Of a stretch of DNA of 64,000 bases, positions 35,160 through 47,000 are shown piece by piece; position 1 is the stretch's first letter; every line of letters starts with the position of its first letter. The notes under the pieces are model-generated. The model was not told the origin of the DNA. It did no database searches and saw nothing but the letters and a program-made list of their open reading frames with translations. The position numbers and the translations under genes were made by a program. Source of the DNA: Embiotoca jacksoni (lineage: Eukaryota > Chordata > Actinopteri > Embiotocidae); contig JAKOON010000012.1 of assembly GCA_022577435.1 (NCBI GenBank), forward strand, positions 10,533,412 to 10,597,411, in the 5' to 3' direction.

Positions 35160-35640
35160 AATAATTAGGGCCCGAGCACCGACGGTAAATGGTAAATGGA
35201 GCTGACATGCCATCAGGGATTGGCATGTCGGCTCCATTTACCTACATGCACGAAATTCAGTGGACACACTGAGATGTACAAAAAAGTTCCAATGCGCCAT
35301 TACATCAACTCAACAGAAAGTCCGCCATTTTGAATTTAGTCACCATTTTTGGCGATTCACACTTTAAGGAACACCTCCTACATATTTTGTCAGACCGACT
35401 TGAAATTTAGTCTGGGCACTCTTAACATGTTTGGAATTAAAAATTATCAAAAGAATTTGATTTGGTCGATCGGTGTGCGGCGTGGCGGTCAAAACGTGAC
35501 CCAAAAGTCATACTATAGTCATGTCGTCTAAAATGTCACCCAAAATTGATTTCTGCGTCACTTTTTGCTGTAGTATGACTTTTTTTTAAAATAATTTGGA
35601 CAATATGCTATAGTATGATTTTTTTTTTTTTTTTAAGTTA
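35160..35640 (+). mobile_element. Teleost repeat with GGGCCCGAGCACC start and ATAGTATGA tail
   Basis: TTAGGGCCCGAGCACCGACG (about 35165) opens a stretch containing CATCAACTCAACAGAAAGTC, CCGCCATTTTGAATTTAGTC and TCAGACCGACTTGAAATTTA, all typical of a dispersed fish repeat. From about 35505 a second motif set follows (CATACTATAGTCATG, GCTGTAGTATGAC, GCTATAGTATGA), also known from repeated fish DNA. They may be two elements side by side. A 22-bp fold-back inside is listed separately. Confidence 0.6.
35191..35242. repeat. Fold-back: 22-bp stem, 8-base loop
   Basis: Left arm GGTAAATGGAGCTGACATGC plus CA (35191-35212), loop TCAGGGAT (35213-35220), right arm TGGCATGTCGGCTCCATTTA plus CC (35221-35242). 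One position is not Watson-Crick (T opposite G, a G-U pair in plus-strand RNA); the other 21 pair perfectly. Confidence 0.9.
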
Positions 35641-36328
35641 TGACAAAGGGGGAAGGGGGGCTGGAAACGTTGCCTCACGTTAAGCTGTAGAGCTCAAATT
35701 GTGTGTCATGGCTATGTGCCTTAACCATGCAACTTAATTACATACATGTATTATTTTTCCTTTCAGTTTTTGGTGAATTGAGAGATTTCACATTAGTTAA
35801 TATTACTAAGCTTACCAATTCTCAATGCACCTACTTGCAAGAGAATTCATTGAGTATTCACTGATTCCTTGTTCTAGGTTAGATATCACAGGGACTATTA
35901 ATAACCCAGTCACTGTTGACTCCCCACTGTGCTGGTGAACTACCAACAGCAGATACTTTGAAGAGGCTTGTGTAAGCACCTGACAGGCTCTCTCTTGCTA
36001 TTCATGTAGTTTTAAACAACAGGCACTGAATCTCCTGGGATCCTGAGAGAAAGGACAGATGGTAGATTTCAAAGCATTTACTGTCTTCCTGTCCATTCTG
36101 CTTCGCAAAATGTTTTTGGATCGATGGAAATGAACAGTGCCAAAATACAGCCCATTAACCACACATAGATGTGCTATCATTCCTCAACTGCATCATAATG
36201 TTATAAGCGGAAATTGTTTAGGTGAAAGCAATTTTCAATTTTCTTCACACTAAAAATCTCCAAGCGGGCTGAGCATACTGCATTTAAGATGACATTATTT
36301 CATACCAGGACGAGGTGTAAAGCATGAA

Positions 36329-36350
36329 GGGGGGGGGGGGGGGGGGGGGG
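36329..36350. repeat. Poly-G run, 22 bases
   Basis: Twenty-two G residues about 260 bases upstream of the serinc2 ATG. Such a run can fold as a quadruplex, and its length is unreliable in assemblies. Confidence 0.95.
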
Positions 36351-36404
36351 AATGAAGGAAAGATTTAATAAATTCAAAATCTTTTGTCTGATTCACACTC
36401 CAGA

Positions 36405-36418
36405 GCAGTAGGTGGCAG
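36405..36418 (+). promoter_or_regulatory. CTCF-like motif upstream of serinc2
   Basis: GCAGTAGGTGGCAG matches the CTCF core CCASYAGRKGGCR at all but the first base. It sits about 200 bases before the serinc2 start codon. The same AGTAGGTGGCAG string also occurs in some fish repeats, so it may be repeat-derived. Confidence 0.35.
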
Positions 36419-36611
36419 TAAAATACCAACAACATGGATGACAACCTCCGCAAAAGAAGAAGAACTGCGAAGAGTTTTATTTTGAAAATCTAACACGATT
36501 TCTGACACTATATCCTGTTAGTAGGATTTCACGGGATTGAGGAACAGCAGGCTCTGAGGAACAGGGAAGGCGTCGGTACTCAACCATACATTTCAGCATT
36601 TTCATTTTAAC

Positions 36612-39206
36612 ATGGGGGCTTGCCTGGCCTTGTGCTCTTTAGCCAGCTGTGTAAGTATCTCATATCAATATTATCGTCGACATTTACGGAAAGCTTTTCT
36701 TTGCCCTCGCCCTGTCGTTAGGCTGAACTATCGGCTGGACGTTAAGTGTCAGATAAACGTTAATTACATGACAGCTAACGTGAATGCCTTTTATGATAAC
36801 TAACCAGTTAAAGTACGTTAACATCCTATTTTAGCTGCACTGTACACAAACACCGCTGCAGCGAAATGTCCGGGAAGTCGGCGACATGAATAAATAGTGA
36901 GGAAGTGTCAACAGAACGGAACAGGCCGTTTGGGTGACGTCATAACGCGTTGGCTGCGCAGGATAGTTATTGACAGTAAATGAAAGGTGTTAAACTGTGT
37001 TAAACGGTGTTAAACGGTGTTAAACTGTGTTAAACGGTGTTAAACTGTGTTAAACTGTGTTAAACGGTGTTAAACGGTGTTAAACTGTGTTAAACGGTGT
37101 TAAACTGTGGCACCGGCTTGGAGAATTTAAACAGGGCAGCCAAGTCATTATTGAACAAGGTGGAGTCTGCTTTTCCTCTGTGGAGACTAACCTTTTACAA
37201 AAGCCACGCCACAGTTATGCTCTAAATTTGATTAACAAATATAGATATAGATAGATATAGATGTATATACTGTGCATTTTATATTTAATATTTTTTTACT
37301 GTTATTTTATTGCTTTTTATTATTTGATTTGATATTTTATTATTATTTTATTGCTTTCCTGTATGCTGCTGTAGCGAAAAAAAAGTCCCCTTGGGGATTA
37401 ATGAAGTAACTACCTAACCTATAACGACAGGACTGGGGGTAGTAGATTGAATTGTGAAATTGGTATGTCAGTCCGAGACGTGGGTCATCTCCCATAGATG
37501 TATTACTGGAAATTCCTTATCATGTTTAATAATTTAGTGTTTTCAGTGTGGCTATCATGCCTCAGCAGTTGGTTACATTAATTTGGTTGTTTACTGATTA
37601 TTTAAGTTTGTGTCATGTCCAAAGCTTTAACTCTGTCTTTTTTTTGTTGTTGTTGTTCGTTGCCCTCCTCTCCATCACTCGCAGGCCTCCTGCCTGTGTG
37701 GCTCGGCACCATGTCTTTTGTGCGGCTGCTGTCCCTCCTCCAATAACTCCACCATCACACGGTTGGTTTTCTCCTTTTTTTTGCTGCTGGGGACCATGGT
37801 GTCCGTCATCATGATCCTTCCTGGGATGGAAACACAGCTGCGCAAAGTGAGATCAGTGTTCTTAATGCCATCACGTTATAATATGCACGGATGAAATGCA
37901 TTTTGAGGATTATTTCAGATTTGTAGAACTACAGTATTACTGTGCTATACTATTTTTTCTTGTATGCTATAAGGGCATATTTTGACTAATATCTGATTGG
38001 AAGCTGGAGGTGTTTGTGATGACGTATCTAATCATCTGTTACATGTAATATTTGTACAAAAATGTCTGTTATTTTCCTCCACGTATTGTCACATATTTTC
38101 TATAGTAGATGCTTTCTGTACAGGTTAAATTGCAAGCTTTTATCTGGCTTTCTTTTGTTTCATAGATCCCAGGATTTTGCCAGGGAGGAACGTCTATACC
38201 TGGTATTGAAAACCAGGTCAACTGTGATGTCATCGTGGGCTACAAGTCTGTGTTTCGCATGTGCTTTGCCATGACCTGCTTCTTCTTTCTGTTCTCTGCC
38301 ATCATGATTCGTGTCCGTAGCAGCAAAGACCCACGTGCAGCTATTCAAAATGGGTAAGAGCATAATTTGGCTTATATTGGTTCAGGGGTGGAGGAAGATT
38401 TGAAAACTATTTCTGTCCTTCGTCTGGACTGATGGCGCGCTTGTGAATGTTCATATTTTAGGTTCTGGTTCTTTAAATTTCTGATCCTGATTGGGATTAC
38501 AGTGGGAGCTTTTTTCATCCCGGATGGAGCATTTGATTCTGGTAACAACATCTCTTTGTCAAATTACAATATATATACTGTATATCCCCTTTAAACGGCT
38601 TCAGAAAACTATATCCTGTTTGTGTTTCACAGTGTGGTTTTACTTTGGACTGGTGGGATCCTTCATCTTCATTCTAATCCAACTCATCCTTCTCATCGAC
38701 TTTGCCCACTCCTGGAACAAGGCCTGGGTAGAAAATGCTGAAAATAGGGACAACAAGTGCTGGTTTGCAGGTACATTTACTTAAAAACAGTGATAAGCTA
38801 CACATCTGAAGATGGTTTGACTTGGTAGACTAGCCTGTCACAAGTATCGACACTTTGATACCAGGTCAGTGCCTAAAAATGAAAATTCAACAGTACTTGT
38901 CAAGAAAGTACTGAATGTTGTTGTTATTGTCCAGTATCTCCAGTAAATGGCGTAGCTACTGGAGACACTGAAAACTGATCAAAGCACCTAATAGACAGGA
39001 ATTCAGATCTGTACACAGAATTCACATTGAGTCTCAGTTGTTAACTTTATATTAACAAACATGTCGTTACAATTTTCACATCCTAAAATGTTACAGTTAT
39101 TGTTTATGAACGGCCGCAGTTGCATTCACACACAACATTCGCAAAGGCTAACTTTAGCTTGCATAGACCACTGTAATACCTGAGCTGAGTGCTGCTCATA
39201 ATGTTA

Positions 39207-39253
<47 letters not shown>

Positions 39254-42200
39254 GTGTGTGTGTGTGCGTGTTTATAAAACACTTTTATTATATTGTCACT
39301 CAAGCGTCTGCATTTTCATGTAAATTCCAGGCCTGCTGTCCTTCACTGCTCTCCATTATGCACTGGCTATCACCGCTGTGGTGCTCTTCTATGTTTACTA
39401 CACACAACCGGACGACTGCACAGAGCACAAAGTCTTCATCAGCCTCAACCTTATCTTCTGCGTCATCATCTCCATTGTGTCCATCTTACCAAAGATACAG
39501 GTACAATGTGGGGATGAGTTTCTAGGTAGCAGCAACAATAAGAGATCAAGCGTGTCACCTCCAATTGTCCTTGTGATAAGTCAATATTGACAGTGATGCA
39601 ATGCAGGTGATGTCACTAATATGTATTTTTCTTGGTACTGTAATATTACTTGAGCACACAGTGTTGTTTTGACTTTTTAGTGTTGAGCGTGATCCCTGAG
39701 AACACACTTGAACCGTATTCAGAGGAAAACAGAATTTTCATATTTATTTTTCACAGTGTGGACAAAGTCTTCTTTTAGCTTCAATTTTAAACAGCAGTAT
39801 CTGCTGTTTCTGATTAGTATCATATTGTTTTTTTCACACTTAATAAAGCTTTTGCAATACCCAACCCGACACAGTTTAAAAATACAACCTTTGTTTCAAC
39901 GCTGCTTACCATTAGTTTACATTTTGCCATTGTTACATTACAGCCAGTTAAATTCCTGTATATTTATTCTGCTAATTGCAGGAAGCTCAGCCACACTCCG
40001 GTCTGCTCCAGGCTTCGATCATCTCCCTCTACACCATGTATGTCACCTGGTCTGCAATGACTAACAATCCAAGTGAGTCTCCTGACGTCTTTATTTATAC
40101 ATTTTTCTTATATTATATTCATTTTTTGTGTTCATTGCTCTTATTTTTTTCTAAAATAATTCTTTTTGATCTATCTTTTTTGTATGTATACGTGTCTGTA
40201 CATTTTTCTCATGTTGTGTGCACCTTCTTTGTGTTTCTATGCTGCTGTGACGACTAGATTTCCCCACTGTGGGATTAATAAAGTCTAAATCTAAATTTCA
40301 CACTCTTCTTTAACTTTTGGTTGCATGCTCGGTTGTGATTATTCTCACAGTTTCCATTATATACTTGCTGTTTATCTGCTGCAGCGTTTTGATCAGGTGA
40401 GTTTTGCCTGGCGCGTTATAGAAACAAAGAGCTGTTTTTTTTTGCGAATAGTTAGCACACCTTCTGTGCCTCATTTTATGTGAACTGTCTTTCCCAAGTA
40501 AATAGCAAAAATGGGCAAAAGTGCTGTGTTACCTCTAGTTTAATCAAAACATTTAGGGATCTTAGATCCATGTACAACATGACACTAAAAATGAATTACT
40601 TGCATAGGGTTGGGTTTCACTTCCTTGGAAAGATGCACATCATGCCAAGTTTTTTTGTTTTTGTATCACTGCAGGCTCTTTTTACATTTTCCTAGAAGTT
40701 ATAGACAACAGCTGCTTATTTTCTAATGCAGAGCAGGCCAACAAAAACATTGGTTATTAGGCATCAGTAACATGCAGTAGTATAAAAATGTTCCGATTGT
40801 TTTAAAATTTCAGTTTTGAAATTTAAGACGACCGTTTAAAAAGCAAAAACATTTTCACATTTAGTTAATTGTAAAAAAAAAAAAGATGAATGTATTTATT
40901 TTCATTGATTTTGATTTCTAATGTGTTGGTTATGGCGTCTTCAGTGCCATAATTGACCCAAAAATTAAAGCATTTTATTGCCATTACAGCCGAGACGAAA
41001 TTGAAAGGCTTTAATATTCACGTTCTTGTCGGGTGCAAACTGGCTCACTGTAGAATAATGTATCTTTTAATAACCCTTTATAACGAGTGTAACATTTCTT
41101 AACAGCGTATCTTGTTTGTTTATATTCGATGTCCTAGATCGTAAGTGTAACCCCAGCCTGTTGACTCTCGTGTCAAATGTCAGCACCTCTGAATTATCCG
41201 GTGACAGTAACGCGGGGCAGGTGCAGTGGTGGGACGCTCAGGGCGTCGTTGGTTTGGTCATCTTCCTCTTCTGCACTCTGTATGCCAGGTAAGTCTTGCA
41301 GTACCAAAGCCACCAACATTGTGCTCTCAGTTCTGTTTAGTATTGTTTTTACTTTTCTTCAACTCACTCTGTCCGTCCCTCCCCTAGTATCCGCTCATCC
41401 AGCAACGCCCAGGTAAACAGGCTGATGCAGACAGAGGAGGGTGGAGGGTCGGGGGGAGAGGGTACGGTGGGTGAGGACGGCAAACGCCGAGCCGTCGACA
41501 ATGAGGAGGAGAGAGTCACCTACAGCTACTCCTTTTTCCACTTCCACCTCTGTCTGGCGTCCCTGTACATCATGATGACTCTCACCAACTGGTACCAGTA
41601 AGTATCTTTCGCCAGCAGACTGACAGATGTGCAAGAAGGGGTCAGAATGTTATACAACTCGACATGTGACGAGGTTGTCACAATCATGAAGTTTGAGATC
41701 ACGATTAATTGTTATACAAAGATATACGACAAGAACTTGTCTTTTTCTGTTCATTTTACTTGGACCGCCTCCGTTTTGCTGCAAATCCGACAATTGCCTC
41801 CGTATTGGGCTCAACTATTTTATTTGGCTTAAAACCAAAATACGAAAGTACGACATTTGCCCCCCATGAATTACCCACCATTCATCTGCACGTAAGCAAG
41901 GCACAATTAAACTTGAGCTCCTCAGTGACCAACTAATAAAATGGTGGTTGAATTGCACAACTTCTTGTTGTGATGATCAGAGATATTTCCCTCTGAAAAA
42001 GCCAAATAAACAAAAAGCAAAGAATTACACACGTCTGTTTGATGCTGATGTCAAAAGGTCCGAGATCTGCAATTTTCAGTCACTGTTGCTCAGTCGCTGT
42101 AGGGCCGCAGTACAGCCACCAGAGGGATCACTACTTCACCTTAAAGTTCTTCATCCTCGGAGCACAGACTGTCGGTTCATAAAATCACCCCAGTTTAGAA

Positions 42201-42458
42201 GAAACTCACCCTCAGTCCTTTTTCCTGAATATTCTTTGAACTTAAATGAAGTATAGATTTCATTGCAGGTTTAGTTGGTGTTAACTACATTGCACTTTTC
42301 CCTGCGTGTTCTCCCTCAGACCAGACACCAACACCCAGGCCATGCAGAGCACGATGCCAGCCGTGTGGGTGAAGATGAGCTCCAGCTGGCTCGGCCTCGG
42401 CCTCTACCTCTGGACCCTCGTCGCCCCTTTCATGTTCCCTGACAGGGATTTCAACTGA
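36612..42458 (+). CDS. serinc2: Serine incorporator 2, ten coding exons (455 aa)
   Basis: SERINC proteins are multipass membrane proteins tied to supply of serine for phosphatidylserine and sphingolipids; some members scramble lipids. Coding exons: 36612-36650, 37685-37846, 38166-38353, 38462-38541, 38633-38770, 39331-39500, 39982-40072, 41138-41288, 41388-41597, 42320-42458. All introns are GT-AG, phases agree, and the total of 1368 bases gives 455 residues, the human SERINC2 length. The start MGACLALCSLASC leads into the family's cysteine cluster CASCLCGSAPCLLCGCC. Signature blocks include DPRAAIQNGFWFFKFL (about 123-138), FYFGLVGSFIFILIQL (about 159-174), IDFAHSWN, KVFISLNLIFC, GLLQASIISLYTMYVTWS and TYSYSFFHFHLCLASLYIMM; the end is FMFPDRDFN. 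About ten membrane helices are expected. NST (34-36) and NVS are possible glycosylation sites. The block GGGSGGEG is an acidic/Gly linker in the last loop. Confidence 0.96.
36935..36942. promoter_or_regulatory. CRE palindrome in serinc2 intron 1
   Basis: TGACGTCA, the full CREB/ATF element, lies about 290 bases after the start codon in a CpG-bearing stretch (CATAACGCGTTGGC follows). A full-site CRE near a start region often acts in promoter control; activity here is inference. Confidence 0.45.
36987..37106 (+). repeat. 12-copy minisatellite with 60-bp higher-order unit
   Basis: Twelve tandem 10-base units, GTGTTAAACT (T) or GTGTTAAACG (G), in the order T G G T G T T G G T G T. The six-unit block TGGTGT is repeated exactly, so the array is two identical 60-base blocks. 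It lies in serinc2 intron 1. Confidence 0.97.
37225..37420 (+). mobile_element. LINE/SINE 3'-tail remnant in serinc2 intron 1
   Basis: Ends with TATGCTGCTGTAGCG, AGTCCCCTTGGGGATTAAT and GAAGTAACTACC, similar to the common fish retroelement tail TGCTGCTGTGAC...TTTCCCC...GGGATTAATAAAGT. A GATATA-rich tract precedes it. A sister tail is in intron 7. Confidence 0.5.
39209..39270. repeat. (TG)n microsatellite in serinc2 intron 5
   Basis: About 31 TG units with two TGCG interruptions, ending 60 bases before exon 6. Confidence 0.95.
40200..40305 (+). mobile_element. LINE/SINE 3'-tail remnant in serinc2 intron 7
   Basis: ATGCTGCTGTGACGACTAGA, TTTCCCCACTGTGGGATTAA and TAAAGTCTAAATCTAAA form a typical fish non-LTR retroelement 3' end with a TCTAAA repeat tail. 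The 5' extent is unclear, as expected for a truncated insertion. Confidence 0.6.
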
Positions 42459-42644
42459 ACACGCCACGTCTTTTGGTTGTACTTTTGTTTTCTTGCCTAG
42501 TGTACAATGAAGTTTGAAGGATGCTACAAAAGGAATTACAAAGGATGCTTAAGAGAAAGTTAATTTCTTTTTAGTCATGTTTTCAATAATTGCCTCTGAA
42601 ATTTTTGTGTTTGTGCTGTTTTATTCCTTTCAGCTGGTTTATTA

Positions 42645-42682
42645 TTTCATACATCTGTAATAATCATTACAGATGTATGAAA
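42645..42682 (+). repeat. Perfect 17-bp hairpin in serinc2 3' UTR
   Basis: TTTCATACATCTGTAAT (42645-42661), loop AATC (42662-42665) and ATTACAGATGTATGAAA (42666-42682) pair without mismatch. It would be a stable stem in the mRNA, 187 bases after the stop codon. Confidence 0.95.
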
Positions 42683-42692
42683 GATGAAGCTG

Positions 42693-42718
42693 TTTTTTTT
42701 TTTTTTTTTTTTTTTTTT
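42693..42718. repeat. Poly-T run, 26 bases
   Basis: Twenty-six T residues (U in the message) starting 10 bases after the 3' UTR hairpin. Confidence 0.95.
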
Positions 42719-43979
42719 GGTGAGTCTAGTTGATGAAGAAGTTATTTTATTTGCCAATGACTCAGTGATAGGCCACCCCGTACCTTCTGTGGTGTGATTG
42801 TATAACTCCATTATCTTTGTGCTGAATCATAGTTACTGGAGTATCATAAAGACTAAGCAACATGGCACTTTCTCAATACCTCAGATGTTTCAGTTTCAGA
42901 TTCCCTTTTAAAGGCCTTTCAGATGACATCACTCGGATTGGCCCGGTCTGGAATACCCCTGATTAGCTGGACTCCTTTACTGAAGGAGGGGAGCCCCGCT
43001 CGGGAGCCCCAGACTGATGCGAGTGTGAGCGCTAGATAGGACTAGTATGGCACGCCCTATAGATCATAACCGGGCTTCCCTGTTGCTGCTCGGCTGTTTT
43101 CATGTCCACGTCATTGCACCATGAGCCAGAGAATCCTCACAGACAGCTAGACTAATCTCAGCACTTCCTTGTCTACTCCAACCCGAGGTAATTTATCTCT
43201 GGTGCTAAGCTTTTCTATGTCTGACTGTGTTTGGCCTTGGACAGCCACGGGCAACAATCTGTAGCAGTCTGCTTGCAGCAGGGTGACATGTATTGATCCA
43301 TAGCAGTCAGCTTCATGCAATTTGCAGTGGTACGGTTCAGTAGGTGAGAGGATGAACTCTACACCACCTGTGTTCTTACAAATGCCATTATTCTCAGAGG
43401 GTTGCAGAGTGAGGTATTGAGTTAAAAGGGATTTTAAAATTCTGTAATGTACAAAACAAAATGATGCATTTCAGAAATGATGACTTGCTGTTAAATGGTA
43501 TTGACTTTCATAGTGATTTGATGGTTGTAATGGTGGTACAGTACTTATGCATTATATGGTGGTTACCTCAATTTCAATATAACTGGAATGAGTGTTTTTT
43601 TTTGGTACAGTCCTGAGAAGATTTTCTGTTAACTCTTTTCTCAAATTTCAATGGGCACACATGAATCGGACATCCTGTTTCTGTGGCTGCTTCTGAGTAT
43701 TGTGAAGGATGTTTTTCAAAGTATTGTGATAAATTTAAATCTTTTTTTCTTTTTTTAAACATTGTTTGTACAATTAATCCCACTAAGGAGATTATTTGCT
43801 GGTCTTAGATCATCATGTCATATTTCATAACACTAACAAGTGCCTTTTTGTAGTCTTGCATTTCAAAACAAATGTATCACTAATGCTGATGTGGTTATTA
43901 CACCTCGCCATATATTGTGGTGAGTCAGTCATTGCATGCCGTAAGGCACTGGTCTATGCTATGAATTAATATTGTAATT

Positions 43980-44005
43980 AATAAATAAACTCAGTTTTTA
44001 ATAAA
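43980..44005 (+). terminator. serinc2 polyadenylation signals
   Basis: Three AATAAA hexamers lie at 43980-43985, 43984-43989 and 44000-44005. A TG/T-rich stretch (TTTGTTTTGGTGG, about 44026) follows, as expected downstream of a cleavage site. Confidence 0.7.
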
Positions 44006-44030
44006 GTTGGAAACTCTCTCTCACTCTTTG

Positions 44031-47000
44031 TTTTGGTGGAGCCTCAATGGAAGCGCTGCAGTTGTGTCCTCTAAAATGAACGAATCACAACTATTAACTT
44101 TGAGTGAAAAAAAAAAAAGAAACATTTTAGGGGTGGTACATCTGATGATTTTTTTTTTTTTACCGTTGATTTACTGAGGTACAATAATAATGCATATGGA
44201 AACACTTAGGGAATCCTGTGAATGTTGTTTGTACAAAAGATATCCTTATCTCTAATGGGTGACCAGGGCGAAGGTGGTCTGATAGCACTTTCTTTTCTGT
44301 ACATCACTTCATAGATTGAAGTAGTGAGGCACCGGAGTTGGGGGCTGAGGCGGAGCTCGTAGAAACAGGACAGGATGTTCTGTACTCTGGGTGAAGCATC
44401 ACGTATAGAGGAAACTCAAACACAAGCAAATTGTATGGTTGACATTGTTTTTTTCTGTCCAGCAGTTGTGTGACTGGTGACACACGTGAGCCATTGATGT
44501 CTTGACCCTTTCTTGATTGATTAGTTATCTTCCTGAAGTAGGTCCAAAGCTAAACTAAAAGTGCCCGACTTTATATAAAAGATTGTGTAGTGCTGACCGT
44601 GTTTTTCCTTCCAGTAAAGCACTAAACGTGAGTGAGCCGTCCTCTCTGCTGGTTCAGAGACGGAGCAGTGAGTGCGGTCGCGCGCAGCCTCTGCTGTGTT
44701 ATTTCCTACTTGCCCGGCTGGTAGGCAGGACATGTTGGTTTTGGCTGCTGCTGTCACTCATTCCATTTGGCGCTGTGTGGAAATGCTCAGGACACACTAC
44801 CTCCTGTGGACTTCCACCCTCTAACAACACCACCCCCTCGTTCAGCGTTATCCATTACAATCCTGAGGTGATGACTTCTGTCACAGTCTAGTTGTGGGAC
44901 TGAAATTTAAGGTCTTACAAATTAAATAGAGTAAAGAAACACTGTTGGGCAGACAAACAAACAAACAAAAAAACTATTAGAGTGAAGGAAAAAAAAACTG
45001 ATCTATAAACTCTGTAATTAGGAACGCACATCAAATTTACAATATAAGCAAAACAACAAAACACCTCGCATCACATAACTGCTGCATCAAGGACAGCTGA
45101 TCCAGCATGAGTTTGTGTGCTGCAGACAAAAGTACACTCCTATGTGGTTCTTCTTCACCATCGGAAAATAATATTAAAATGATACTGTTTAAATATCCTG
45201 TTTGAACTCACATATTTGAAAAGTTAATACTTAAGCACTAATGCAAACTGAGTAAAAACTAGATCCATGGACACAACATGAATAAATGCTCTGTTTTCCT
45301 GCACTTGACTTGTAGTGTAATGCTGATGTGCATGAATGTTTTGCAGAGTAGCAGTCCTCTTGCTTTTTGCAGTGGTGTGTGGCACACTAGCCTGACACAT
45401 AACTTCACTTCATGGAACAGACACACAGAAGAGGATGCCTGCCGAGTCTTGTGCAACAGGACATTTTGTAGTAAACTCAAACCGATAGATGTGATGTCAT
45501 TTCTCTTACAGGAGAAGATATGCAGCATCTCAAAAACTGCCCTGACTCTTATAAACTTTATATTTCTTTATGTTTCAAGTATTTATAGTTGAAAAAAAGC
45601 CTACCAGGTGGAGTTTCATGAAACCAAAGCACTTTTTACTCTCTACTTTTCTCCAACTGCTCCCATCTGAAATTTAACAGCTTCTGAACACAGTCAACAG
45701 CATCTGAGAACAAAATGATATAAGCATTATACATTGCACTTTTATTTCCCCTGTTATCATCAGATGTACAAATGTGAACTAGTTTTTTTTTTTTTTCCCC
45801 AGGATAGATTGAAGACACTCTCCATCTTTGGCCATTGGCTCCAGTGTCATAAATCACACCTTAATTTCCATCATGTTATCATCATGCAATTTGTTGCTGT
45901 AATAAGAGATCAGAGGCTGTAATGTGGTGATTATGAGCCACTTAGTGCAGCTCTGCAGCCATGCTTGGTGAGCCATCCTGGGATTTTTAATTGCAGATTG
46001 ACTGAGACAATGGTTATCACTTGCAGTGTTAGCCCTGACCTTAATCTCCATTTCCACTTTCCCACATTAGTTTGGAAATGTCAGCGTTTAGCTGCATTTT
46101 GCATTCACTTGTCAAGAATAAGGTCATCCTCTGCAGTAAAACACAGATCATCACAATATTCCAGCTCTGCTTCAGAGTTCATTATTACAACAAATGAGCT
46201 GTGAATAGTACAACGCTGCTGATGCTGACCACCTCTTTTGACACAGTGACTGGAAATGCCTGTCTGAGGTGGAATTGGGTTTTAAGGGTGGAATCCAGGC
46301 CCATTAAATTATGTGTTGCATGCAAGGGAGCTAATTGAGGCCCTGCTGGCATACTGCATGTGCACTGGAAACATTTACCCAACATTAAACCCCAATTAGG
46401 CTTTTCAGGATGGGAAACTTGTTGCTGGATGATGGGAAGTGAAAATTCTGAAGCCTGACAGATTCACGGTGTAGTTTCTCTCCAGTAATGGGATAGATCT
46501 TCTTGTTTCTAATAAACGGATGAACTTCTTCTGAACTTCTACATTGTCAGAGTACCCAGGCTGCGGTGCAATGCCTTCACTCTGTCCTAAACTACCAGTC
46601 TGAAAGTCTGATTGTGTTTGTGTGTGTGTGTTGAGCTCTCCTGTGCGCATGCTCCCCCCCAGCTCAGAGGAGCAGCTAATGCAGTTATATAACAGTCAGT
46701 GCAGCCGGCGTCTGCTGTGAGCCAAATGCCAGGCCAGTCTGGTTACATAAGCCTGTCAGAGTCATATTGTAGCAGTACGGAGCGCTCACACCACAGCATG
46801 TCCCTGCACTTCTCTCACCATCTCCTGCTCTGTCTCTCACTTCCTCCCACTGTCTTTCTTTGCTCTTTATTCCTCTCCTCTTTTTCAACACCTCTCCTCA
46901 CCACCCTCCCCTCCCACTTTTGCTTTCCTTTCGTTTCCTTCCTTTTCCTCTCTGCTGCAGCGCTGCTCTCAACACAGAGAACAAAGAGTTAGCGTACTGT

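Larger units (their letters stand above)
35641..36611. other. serinc2 upstream region and 5' UTR
   Basis: Contains a G22 run, a CTCF-like motif and, near 36470-36611, the probable 5' UTR of serinc2. No TATA box or separate leader exon was recognised. The transcription start is not visible. Confidence 0.45.
42459..44030 (+). other. serinc2 3' UTR
   Basis: Runs from the stop codon to the AATAAA cluster near 44000, about 1.55 kb. It contains a 17-bp hairpin (42645-42682), a poly-T tract (42693-42718) and no other exon. The exact cleavage site is inferred to lie 10-30 bases after the last signal. Confidence 0.6.

Noticed and set aside
36987..37106. Telomere-like or transposon-end array
   Set aside because: The unit GTGTTAAAC(T/G) is not a TTAGGG variant and has no inverted partner. 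It is a local minisatellite.
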